A stretch of 64,000 nt of DNA from Agarophyton chilense (Eukaryota; Rhodophyta; Florideophyceae; Gracilariales; Gracilariaceae): the NCBI GenBank assembly GCA_030374765.1, contig JARGXX010000138.1:992001-1056000 (forward strand), read 5' to 3'. The notes below the pieces were generated by a model. The model saw only the letters and a list, made by a program, of their open reading frames with translations, had not been told where the DNA came from and did not search any database. The position numbers and the translations under genes are program-made. This document shows positions 45,274 to 55,699 of this stretch, one piece after another. Numbering within the stretch: position 1 is the first letter of the stretch; each line of letters opens with the position of its first letter.

Positions 45274-48200
45274 TTGGTCAAACACCAGATCCTGGGTTCT
45301 GTTCTTCCACACCCGCATGCGGTCGTACCTACAAATATCTCTATCGCAGAGGTCCTTGGTGTGGCGGACCCTAAGGAGGGGGAGGAAACTGCCGAAATCC
45401 CGGAAGACGGTGAGCATACGACTGCAGCTCCACACGCTGAACACTTTAAACCTCAGGAGGTTACGGCCCCTATCACAGGAGCAGACCAGACGGATCCTGT
45501 TCAGGAATTGGAGAAATGGGATCTCAACCATGTACCCGCATCTCATCGGGAGAAGCTGAGGCACATGCTTCGTGAACTTACCCCCATGTGGGATGGTTCC
45601 CTTGGAACTATTGGGATTACAGAACACCGCATCGACTTGTTACCGAACACTCGGCCTATTGCCCAACACCCTTACAGGGCCGGACCGAAAGCTCGGGAAG
45701 AGGAGAAATCTCAGGTTGAGAAGATGCTTAAAGCGGGCGTAATTGAACCTGCCCAGTCCGCTTGGGCCTCACCAGTGGTGTTAGTTCCGAAACCGGATGG
45801 ATCGTGGCGTTTCTGCATCGATTACAGACGCCTGAACGAAATAACCATTAAGGATGTGTACCCGATCCCTCGGATGGACGAATACATCGACTCCCTTGGG
45901 AGCGCTACTGTTTTCTCTACCCTCGACGCCAATTCGGGCTACTGGCAAGTCTCTATTAGGGAGGAAGATCGAGACAAAACGGCTTTCGTGTGTAATCAAG
46001 GACTTTTCCGATTCCGGAGGATGCCTTTTGGGTTGACAAATGCCCCCGCAACGTTTCAACGGGCAATAGACATTCTGTTGGCTCCCTTCAAGTGGAGGAC
46101 GTGTCTAGTGTATTTAGACGACATTATTGTCTTCTCCAACAACCTGGATGACCACCTCGAACACGTCAGGGACGTAATGAAGATACTCCGCGACGCGGGA
46201 ATCACCTTGAAACTCAAGAAGTGCGAGTCTTTCACCGAGTCGGTTAAATATCTGGGTCATATCATCCGTCCCGGACAGCATTCAATCGATGAAGTACGAG
46301 TGAAATCCTTGAAGGAAGCAAAACACCCGAAAACTCAAACGGAGTTGCGATCCTTCTTAGGTCTGCGTAACGTGTATCGCCGATTCGTCCCGAACTTTGC
46401 GGATATTGCCACCCCCCTCAACAGGCTCCTGACGAAGGGACAACCAGTTGAACTGGAACCTTTTGGCGACGCGGAAGCGTCTGCCTTCACGGCACTGGTG
46501 AATACCGTAACATCACCGCCAATCTTGGCTCTACCCAATCCTGGGCTCCCTTATGAAGTGGACACCGATGCTAGTGCAAACCAAGTAAGGTGTGCACTGT
46601 TCCAATCCTTTGAGGATGGTGAACGTCACCCTATTGGGTACTGGTCACGTTCCCTGAATGTCCATGAAAGGAACTACTCGGTCTCCGAGAAAGAATGTTT
46701 AGCCGTTGTGTGGGCCTTAGCTACACGTCGCCCCTATCTGATGGGTACTCGTTTCAAAGTCCATACGGACCACGCATGCTTGCGTTGGCTCCTGGAGATC
46801 TCCGAACCCTCGGGCCGCCTTATGCGCTGGCGTCTCCGACTGTCGGAATTCGACTTTGAGATCCTGTACAAGAAAGGGAAGCTGAACACTCAGGCTGATG
46901 CACTATCCCGCTTGGGAACAACAGCGGAAACGGAACCCTACGAGGACGATTACATCCCATGTTTTATGGTATCGGACCTCGAGGGAGGAGCTCAACCGCT
47001 GACGGATGATGTTTGTGACGATATACTCGTCAACGAGAGTCTGGATTTGCCGACCGGCTCTTTTATACCTATCTCTCCAGAGGAGATGATACGCGAGCAA
47101 CAGCTCGACCCATTCTGTACACGGATTCGGGCTCGCCTCAACGGAGGATTTCAGTTACCTTTCGAGGACGACGATCAGGGTTACCTAATCAGGACCGTTG
47201 GACCTCGCCCGAGGATAGTGGTGCCGCACACCCTACAACAGAGGGTATTACACCTCACTCACTATGTGAAGGTTGGCGCCCACCCGGGGGGAAGAAAACT
47301 GTACCTCACGTTGAGAAGGGACTTTTACTGGCCGGCAATGGCATTCGATTGTTACGCCGTCAGACGGGCCTGCGCCAATTGCGCCAAGAATGACGTCAAA
47401 CTTCGGAAGCACTCTAAGAAGTTGACGCTGTTCCCGGCACGGGCTCCACTCGAATTCGTGGCCATAGACATCCTAGGGGAGTTTATCAGGACGCCCCGAG
47501 GTCATCGGTATCTGTTTGTCATTTCTGACAGATTCTCTAAGCTAACGAGAACTGTGCCGCTGAAGCGGATCACCGCCGCTACCGTCGCGCAAGCGTTCGT
47601 GAACCATTGGGTGTTCGTATATGGACCGCCGGTGCAGTTGTTATCCGACAACGGAAGGCAATTCGCATCAAAGTTCTTTCAGGATGTATGTCGAATCCTT
47701 GATCTAAGGAATTTATTTGTTACTACGTATCACCCTCAGGGGAATGGCCAGGTGGAGAGGTTTAACCGCACGATACTCAACGCTTTGAGATCGTATGTTG
47801 CGGATCACCCCAAAAATTGAGACTTGTACACAGACGCTATCACGTATGCATACAACACCCAGATACATCGGGTTACATCGTTATCCCCATTTGAACTGGT
47901 ACTGTCGAGGACACCGCCGCCGGTCGCCATCGAGTCTCAACCGACGCTGTCGACGTACCCGTCACCGGGATTGTACCGAGAAACCTGGAAGGAGTGGCTT
48001 ACGAAGATGGTGCCGATAGCCCGGAAAGCAATGGACAAAGCTCAACGCGCCTACAAGAAGGACTTTGACAATCGGGTTCGCAAACCTCTACCTCAGGTGG
48101 AGCCCGACGACTTCGTCTTCCTTCGAAAGGAATACTACAATCCTGAAAAGGAACGTAGGCACAAGCTTTCGCCAATTGTGGACGGACCCTATCGTGTGGT

Positions 48201-48933
48201 TTCTGTAGACCCGGACACGGTGGTATTGGATATCGCTAACCGCCACGAACGGATCTCCAGGGACCGCATCACACGAGCGCCCAACCCAAATGTGGAAGTG
48301 GTGTCGGCACCTACGCCCTCCACAGGGGATGATTCAACGGAAGTTAACCCGTCAGGCGGAGATGCGAACATTCGTCCCGTTATACTTCCGCACCCGGAAT
48401 GTGGTTTAACCGACCTACCGGAAACTTCGGATACTCCCGAACCTGGGCCCGCTCCCTCAAGGGCCCAGTCAACGAACTCTTACAGAGTTACTCCCCCACC
48501 GGAGGTAATCAAGCCTCCTGGCTCTCCGTCTCAGGAGGGGGAGGAGGACTTAGTTCCTTCGCAGCACGATGTTTCGGCGTCAGCCAGTCGCCCTAACAGA
48601 GAATCTAGTTCTCACAGTGAGACGGCGAGCCCGACCGAGCCGGCGACAGAGAAGTCACAACCCCAGCGAATGGATAGCGACATCACCGCCGACCCAGCCG
48701 AGCACGACGTCAGAAAAGATGACGAAACCCCGCCTAGGGAGAGTCGTGTGGAGAACTCCGCACCCGGAACGCCTACAGAGCCGACGATCACCCGCCGCCG
48801 CGGACGAGACACTGAGGCGTCGCACACTCAAACCCCGCTTTTTCGGGAACGAGCTGTGTCAGCGGACCCGCACGGGGAAGATCTCGACGATGAGGTTGAC
48901 CAAATTTGGCTCTCCGTTATGGAATGGGAATAG
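45274..48933 (+). pseudogene. Element C pol: reverse transcriptase, RNase H, integrase
   Basis: Domains in order. RT: WRFCIDYRRLNEITIKDVYP, LDANSGYWQV, FGLTNAPATFQ and the catalytic VYLDDIIVFSNN (about 46110). RNase H: YEVDTDASANQV (about 46555), DHACLRWLLE and ADALSRLG. Integrase: a His/Cys zinc region ending RACANCAKNDV (about 47370), DDE core with AIDILGEF, LLSDNGRQF and YHPQGNGQVERFN (about 47460-47760), then GPYRVVSVD (about 48190). A long Pro/Ser/Glu-rich tail runs to 48933. This is a complete set of gypsy pol domains in the normal order. As a copy it is nearly whole. Confidence 0.9.
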
Positions 48934-49499
48934 GAACTTCTATGGAGACACTGGAACCCTCAGGAATGGGAAAGAAATGAGTGAGACCCGTCGGGGACAG
49001 CTCAGGAGAGTGCTAGCGCGTGTCGAAAGCGCCACCTCACATCCGCATATGCAGATTTTCCCGCACAAGGAACGGTCACCCCACACGGGGCGCACGCGCA
49101 TTTGTGTGGCACACGTCGAATGGCACCGAGCCAATCAAAAGGCTCTGACAACCAACCGTCGCGCAAACCGCCTCCGTCGCACGGCGCGTTGCACGGGAGC
49201 AACCTTCGTCCCCGTAGCTCGGGTTGACGTTGAAGTCTTACCCCCCTGAGATTGGAGATGCTACCGCGTCACGGTTTCTCAACCGTCACGAAATCTAAGA
49301 ACACCGTTGTTATCGGGAAGTTCTCAGCTTTAAGAAAAACCCAAAAGTGGGCCGTTGTGACTCCGTAGACGGAAGTTACAACGTAGCCCACAGGCCACTC
49401 GGCGCCGTTTGGACGAAGTGCTGAGACCCGCTCGCAACACGGAAAAGAACCCACCGGGGTGTGTCTAGACCCTACGTTGACACCTTCAAGGCAACTAGA

Positions 49500-49700
49500 G
49501 CGTTCCGAGATGGTAGAGAAGTCTGAACAGGGAAAAGTGTACCCGCAGGAATTCGTTATCGATCGCACCGTGCGTCACATCTACACCCCCGAGGCAGAAG
49601 TTCGCTACCAAGTCCGATGGTACGGATTCTCGCCTGATGAGGATACAGTAGAACCCATTGAGCACCTTCCGAGGTCTAAGGTTTTATCCTATCACTGACG
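49500..49700 (+). pseudogene. Element C chromodomain
   Basis: The reading VYPQEFVIDRTVRHIY, YQVRWYGFSPDEDT and EHLPRSKVLSYH gives all three strands and the C-terminal helix of a chromodomain. In chromoviruses this module, at the end of the integrase, binds modified histones and directs insertion. Here it lies about 1.3 kb after the GPY motif, at the end of a long low-complexity stretch, as in element B. Confidence 0.85.
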
Positions 49701-50151
49701 CGCTCGGGTAACCTTGCCTCCAAGTCTGGATCGTGCCCAAGTCGGGTAAGCCACCACGGGAACTGGTGTGGATGGGACCTCGAAGTGAGGAAGATGTTGG
49801 ACCTCTGAAGCGGAATTGAGGAGAGTATCTCGAAGAACACGTATTGAGAGGGAATGTCTGCTGGCCCTCGGCCTAGCGCCGTTAACCGGGGAACAGAGCA
49901 CCGGTTATCGAGACAGTTTATGATGAAAAAAGGAAAAGAAGACCCACGAAGTGGAGAAGAAGATTAAGAAGAATATTGGACCCTAGGAAGGGAAGAAGAT
50001 GAAGACGAAGATGAAAAAGATCCTAAGAAGGAATGAAGAAGATGAAGTAGAAGTTAAGATCCTAGGGAGGAAGAAGAAAAGAAGTTATGCAAATATCAGA
50101 AGTTTACTATTGTCGCCAAGCTTTGGACTCTACAATTGCCCGAAGGCGGAA

Positions 50152-52008
50152 CTACGGAAAGCCCGAGGAGGGACCCGCCCCACCGTTGGGATTCTGACCC
50201 TGATGGTACGCCGAGGCGAAAGCCAACATCTGGCTCACATCCGTCATACCCGGGGGAATCGGAATTCCCGCGTTCACGAGGCCTTGTCGCACACTATCTG
50301 CTTGCGGATTGGCAACTGGCGTCTGCGCAAGGGTGTCCACACCCCACCCGGGGGGAGCAGATGAACCGCCACCGGATGCATTCGCCGCCGCAGCTGAGGT
50401 CGTTCCCACTGGTTGGAAGGGTGCAAATGGCTCCACAGGGAGTACTCCACTAGGAGCTGGCGTGTCGTTATCCAACACTGGATCGTCCAGGTCTACTGGA
50501 GGCTCGTACTCGTAATCGTCGGTATAACTGAACCCCGTCGGGTGTCCCACCGGCATTGGTCGAGGCGAGTCCATCAGCGCCCGTGCTTGCGCCGCACTGA
50601 TGCGAACCTCTTCGAAGGGATTGTAATAGACCTAGTTACCGGAGCCCGGATCGTACCGGCCAGGAGACTTGTTTCGCGCGGATCCTTCCCCTGCGGGGTG
50701 ATTTTCCACTGGAACTCGATCCCATTGGGTGTTGTCGATCACGTCCAAGATTGGATACAGGTCCTGCACGTTGCTGACCGAACCCAACGCTGGGACAAGG
50801 TCGATTTGACGCATGATGGTCCGTAGCATCGGAGGAATATACCAGATACGGAAATGGTCATGAGCATCCCAGAGGAGGTGCGCCGCTACGCGGGCTGCCC
50901 ACTCGGCTGCAACGAGGGCCCAGTATCCCGAGTTCGGGTCGTGCATCAAACGAGACCCGATATAGTAGATGCACGGGGGCAGTTCAGCAAAGCACCCTTG
51001 GGGGACCTCGACCTTACTCCACCAAGCTGGAAGGGGCACGAATCGCCCAACCTTCGCCGTGTTACGGATACGCTCCAGTTCCACGTGAGGATACGGGACA
51101 AGGAACCCCAAACGGGAGCGCGAGCGGCGCTCGAAGCGCACGCGCCGATCGAACCCATACTGGGTAAACTGCCGTTGAAGGTACCTGAATTCAGCCCGAG
51201 AGATGGGACGACTCCATTGGAGCATATGTTCTCGAAGAGGAAAACCCGGTCCGCGGAACTCGGCTTCGGGAAAGGCTGCCAGGTTATCCCCGTAGGAGAC
51301 CTCACCGTACGTGCGGTAATAGGCGACATAGAACCCGTACTCCGGGGGAACCAGATGGTCAAAGCGTGACCTCTTCAATCTCTGATAGGCCAGAGCCGCC
51401 ATCGCTGCGCGCGCCTTGTCCAGGGATTCCCCGCGACCGCGGTATAGATACTGAGGCTCTATAGCTACCCGCGCCCTCCACTCGGGAGAACGTACAACCT
51501 CGACAGGTAAGCCACCCGGCAATAAGCCGTCCTCCACGTAGGAGTCGATGAGCTCATCGTCGCGAACCGCTGTCGGATGGAACCACGGAGCGCGGGAATA
51601 TATCACCGGATCGGTAAGGGGACTCCACCTTCGAAAGGATTCGTTTGAGATCCAACCTCTGGAGTTTGCTAACAAGGGCATCGCATGAGCGGAGTTCCAC
51701 GCCACCGCGTTAATGTCCAAATCCTCGTGAGGATGTCGGTTGCTCGCCGAGGCGGAAGGTTCGGTACCCGACGGAGCCGCATCAAAACCGGAGAGATATC
51801 CACCCTGCTGGGGAGCTTCGTTGTCCGCCGGCGCGGAGGCCGACGGCCCCGAGATTGGGTTGATGACTTATGGGTTCATTCCCTTGAGAGGGCTGGTCGA
51901 GACTGCTGTTGCGAAAAGTTGCTTATCGCCGAAAGTCGGAGGAGTAGAAGAAAGTTGTACCGATGTGCCGGTTTTGTGGCGATCCTCAGAAGTGGTGAAG
52001 GACCCCAT
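50152..52008 (-). pseudogene. Element C opposite-strand accessory coding region
   Basis: Minus-strand coding between the chromodomain and the 3' LTR. The first ATG on that strand is at 52008. The main open stretch (about 51720-50632, 362 codons) is globular, rich in Trp, Tyr and Arg, with SLDKARAAMAALAYQRLKR, YRTYGEVSYGDNLAAFPE, CFAELPPCIYYIGSRLM and HDHFRIWYIPPMLRTIMR. A Pro/Asp-rich tail (to 50152) ends with VRQGLVNAGIPIPPGM and SQMLAFASAYHQ. Elements A and B carry the same arrangement, and B shares several blocks almost residue for residue. It overlaps no plus-strand gypsy domain. Function unknown; no zinc, protease or membrane motif is seen. An accessory product expressed from its own promoter is possible. 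About two breaks. Confidence 0.7.
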
Positions 52009-52019
52009 TGGGAGAGAAG

Positions 52020-52027
52020 TATATATA
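52020..52027 (-). promoter_or_regulatory. TATA-like box upstream of the opposite-strand region
   Basis: TATATATA on the minus strand, about a dozen bases before the ATG at 52008, close to the 3' LTR. It could start opposite-strand transcription. The spacing to that ATG is short for a TATA-directed start, so either the true start codon is further in or the match is fortuitous. Confidence 0.35.
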
Positions 52028-52076
52028 GTGACCGGAAAGCGAGACACCCGCGGCTCGGAATGTTCTTCCTCGTCTT

Positions 52077-52089
52077 AAGGAGGGGAAGA
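52077..52089 (+). promoter_or_regulatory. Element C polypurine tract
   Basis: AAGGAGGGGAAGA lies immediately before the 3' LTR TG at 52090. It is the expected primer for plus-strand DNA synthesis. Elements A and B have similar tracts in the same position. Confidence 0.8.
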
Positions 52090-53012
52090 TGTAGAGCAAC
52101 GCCCAGTTAGGGGATACTTGAAGAAGCAACTCATAGAATGAGGGTTGAACCCTCGGAGGGTTATGACTATGATCCCCTCTAAGGTGTGCTGAGGTGGCAC
52201 GGTTTTCTGGTTAGAGTTCGCCTGTGAAGAAAAGATTCGGATGGCCCATGGTTGGATTGGCCCCGTGGTACACGTGGCTTAATTTCGGCACCGATTTTCG
52301 GATATTTGTTAGAACGTTGGACTTTTGGGCTCTGACAGTGGGATCTCCACGTGTATGGCCCTGAGCAGGTGTGCACTGCTGTAATTAGTAGAGTTTAGTT
52401 AGCGGGCCCTACTTAGGGAGACGAGATCTCACAGTTCGAAGCTCAGAGTAAATGGGAACCAAGGTTGGTCTTCGATACCTTTAGAGGTTCTTCGTCGCCA
52501 TCGTTTCGGCCTTACAACCCGGAACGGGCTCTGGTTAGCAACGCCTGCGTAGGGACACGACTCCACTTGGAGAGTGCCCACGTTTGGGTTCCGTTCAACC
52601 ACCCCCTTGGGACCGCTCAGACGACCTGCGTGCACGATACCCTGTGGGGGTTCTGCTTACTTGTTGCGTGCTTTTTTTGTTTCCTTTCGAGGACAGGTTT
52701 TCGCCCCTGTCTTGGGTTTCTTTTGTTGTTTCGCCCCTTTTCTGGTTCTCGGGTCCGGTGCCTGTTAGTGCCCGACCCTCGCCCCGTTGTTCCTCTTCGC
52801 CGGATTTTCCCCCATTCTTTGGGATACCCATACCCATTCCCGACCCAACGGTTTCTACCCCTCACCTCCGTCGGTACTGCCGGAATCCCCCGTGGGAGTT
52901 ACACCCCACACTACGGGTGAAACGGAGGGCTCTGTCTCTGAGTCTGCCTCCCCCAGGGAGAAAGGCTTCGAACACCTTGAGAGCACTTCCCGTCGCCGGG
53001 TTTTGCTCCACA
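52090..53012 (+). repeat. Element C 3' LTR
   Basis: 923 bp, TG to CA, collinear with the 5' LTR with about a dozen substitutions and no length change. The outer base run GGCAC (53013-53017) is the second target copy. Confidence 0.95.
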
Positions 53013-53281
53013 GGCACAACAACCAGTCGCTCGCCGTCGATGTCGAAACGCCGAAGAGGTTGATAAATTGTTCACGAGGTATTGCATTGATCTTTTGCAT
53101 GGTAATCAGCAATTGAAGGCAGGAGGTGTAGGTCAGGCAGAATCATCGTTGGAATTTTTCCTCCCCGAACTCAGCGGGAAATTGGTACTGGCAAATCAAA
53201 GTAAACAGGGCGGGACAGCGTCGCGCCCTAACCTTCATTTTGGCGTATGTACGGAAATAGTTGTATACGGATTGGCATTGG
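53013..53281 (+). mobile_element. DIRS-like element, part resuming after element C
   Basis: This short segment continues the DIRS-like element interrupted at 41217, starting with the second GGCAC. It stays open in one plus frame that resembles the N-terminal region of a tyrosine recombinase in position and helical character, but the catalytic half is absent. It stops at 53281, where the inverted arm begins. Confidence 0.65.
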
Positions 53282-54549
53282 AACGCTTTATTCAAGCGAG
53301 TTGAATACACCGTTTCGGTTTCCATCGGCTTCTGCCGCGTATCCCTTAATGCAAGGATTGCTTCCTGAATCGCATTTCCAGTAGCGTATGACCTCAAGAG
53401 GTACTGCCCCGCTTCGGGCTAGCACGTGACTCCCCCTTCCGAGGCGCGGGATGATCCACGGACGGAGCTGAACTGGTCTTCAGCCATCCCCTTTAAGAAA
53501 TAGGGTAATGCAAGATACGCTTGCGCTTCACTCATACCGAGGATGTCAGCCTCCTGGACGAACCTCGCAAGGAAATCGAGCACCAGAATTGGGTCTGTTC
53601 CTGTGAACTCCCTCTTCTGTAGGGTGATGCTCAGCCTTTTGAAGTAATCCTTGACCTTACCCGTTCCGTGGGATGTTCGATCTCCCGAAGGGTTATCCAA
53701 CCGGTAATAGCGGTACGATAGCAGCTTCCGATAGAGAGGATTCTTCGGCTTCAGCTCCCTTAATCCAAGGTGTTTCCTACCCTTCTTCCGGGTACGGATT
53801 GCCCCTTGAGAGGTGTAAGTAGCCTTCGACCGAGTCGCCTGGGATGACCGGCGTCCATCTTCACTATCCGAAGATTCGGAGGACGAACTCGATGACGAGC
53901 GATTGGGATCGGAATCCGATAAATCCTCTTGGAGGTGAACCCTCTTCTTGGACTTGCAGCGGTCCCGTTTAGCGGAGCGGTGTTCTTCGTCTTCCGAAAC
54001 GTCGGGTTTATCCTTCGAGGCTTCTGTGTCTCCGTCCATACGGATAATGGCCTCGAGGGTGTCCAGCCAAGCTCGGAAGCGTCCCGCTCGCACGCGGTGT
54101 TCCTCCACGAGGCTCCGGTACTCCTGGATAAAGACCCCAGGGGTACCAAAGCTTTCCAAAAGGGAGTTCACATCCCTCCTCAGGGTACGAAGATCATCGG
54201 CGATTCCCCGCACCGGGGCGTCCTCCACCTTGCGGCGGAGGGTAGTAACCTCCTGAAGGAGCTCGACGTGAGCCGGGTTGGCGATATCGATTCGAGTCTC
54301 CAGGCGCTGTAATTCAGGGTCGGCCCGACTTCGGGGTGCTGCTGAGGGGGTCTCCACCACTGGAGCTGGGCCCACAGCCACGACCTCTCGAGGACCTGAA
54401 ATCACTGAGGGTGCTCTCCGAGTGTCCCGATCGATACCGGAATCGTTCCGATCTTCGGGAATCGAGCTCCTCGACCTAGGCGGGGCCGGGGGCACTGAAT
54501 TCGCTTGACGGTTCGATCCAGTCCTGGAACCACGGGTAATCGGCGACAT
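53282..54549 (-). pseudogene. Truncated inverted copy of element C gag
   Basis: The minus-strand frame begins at the same ATG context as gag of element C (MSPITRG) and is nearly identical through the coiled-coil, charged and first capsid-like blocks. It ends at the duplication breakpoint and lacks the zinc knuckle. It lies downstream of its own LTR copy, so the start of a gag transcript could be made from it. Confidence 0.85.
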
Positions 54550-54776
54550 GCTGCAGCCACGACACCGAAGATTCGGGGTAACGATGAAATTCGATCACGA
54601 GATTCCCGGAGAACGGATGACGTAACACAAAACAAAAACAAAAACCAATTCCACCCTTTCCAAAGGGGACCACTACAACAAATCTTCACGACGGTGCCTC
54701 CTCTTCCAAGAGATATTCCAACACGTGGATGACCAACCCAAAAGTCCGAGAACGGATTCTAAGTCGGGAGACCACT

Positions 54777-55699
54777 TGTGGAGCAAAACCCGGCGACGGG
54801 AAGTGCTCTCAAGGTGTTCGAAGCCTTGCTCCCTGGGGGAGGCAGACTCAGAGACAGAGCCCTCCGTTCCACCCGTAGTGTGGGGTGTAACTCCCAAGGG
54901 GGATTCCGGCAGTACCGACAGAGGTGAGGGGTAGAAACCGTTGGGTCGGGAATGGGTATGGGTATCCCAAAGAATGGGGGAAAATCCGGCGAAGAGGAAA
55001 AACGGGGCGAGGGTCGGGAACTAACAGGCACCGGACCCGAGAACCAGAAAAGGGGCGAAACAACAAAAGAAACCCAAGACAGGGGCGAAAACCTTTCCTC
55101 GAAAGGAAACAAAAAAAGCACGCAACAAGTAAGCAGAACCCCCACAGGGTATCGTGCACGCAGGTCGTCTGAGCGGTCCCAAGGGGGTGGTTGAACGGAA
55201 CCCAAACGTGGGCACTCTCCAAGTGGAGTCGTGTCCCTACGCAGGCGTTGCTAACCAGAGCCCGTTCCGGGTTGTAAGGCCGAAACGATGGCGACGAAGA
55301 ACCTCTAAAGGTATCGAAGACCAACCTTGGTTCCAATTTACTCTGAGCTTCGGACTGTGAGATCTCGTCTCCCTAAGTAGGGCCCGCTAACTAAACTCTA
55401 CTAATTACAGCAGTGCACACCTGCTCAGGGCCATACACGTGGAGATCCCACTGTCAGAGCCCAAAAGTCCAACGTTCTAACAAATATCCGAAAATCGGTG
55501 CCGAAATTAAGCCACGTGTACCACGGGGCCAATCCAACCATGGGCCATCCGAATCTTTTCTTCACAGGCGAACTCTAACCAGAAAACCGTGCCACCTCAG
55601 CACACCTTAGAGGGGATCATAGTCATAACCCTCGGAGGGTTCAACCCTCATTCTATGAGTTGCATCTTCAAGTATCCCCTAACTGGGCGTTGCTCTACA
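54777..55699 (-). repeat. Third LTR copy of element C (inverted)
   Basis: 923 bp, TG at 55699 and CA at 54777 on the minus strand, flanked upstream by the same GGCAC target copy and DIRS sequence as the 5' LTR. If active as a promoter it would transcribe leftwards, towards element C. Confidence 0.95.

Larger units (their letters stand above)
41218..53012 (+). mobile_element. Element C: young, nearly whole Ty3/gypsy chromodomain retrotransposon
   Basis: An 11.8-kb element with 923-bp LTRs (41218-42140 and 52090-53012) starting TG and ending CA, a GGCAC target duplication, a primer-binding site at 42143, gag (42368-44398), protease (44401-45258), RT-RNase H-integrase (45274-48933), a chromodomain (about 49500-49698), an opposite-strand accessory region (50152-52008) and a purine tract (52077-52089). 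The two LTRs differ at about a dozen positions by eye, a little over 1 percent, so insertion was recent. It looks nearly whole, with about three or four breaks. It interrupts a DIRS-like element, and its 5' part was later copied into the inverted duplication. Confidence 0.95.
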
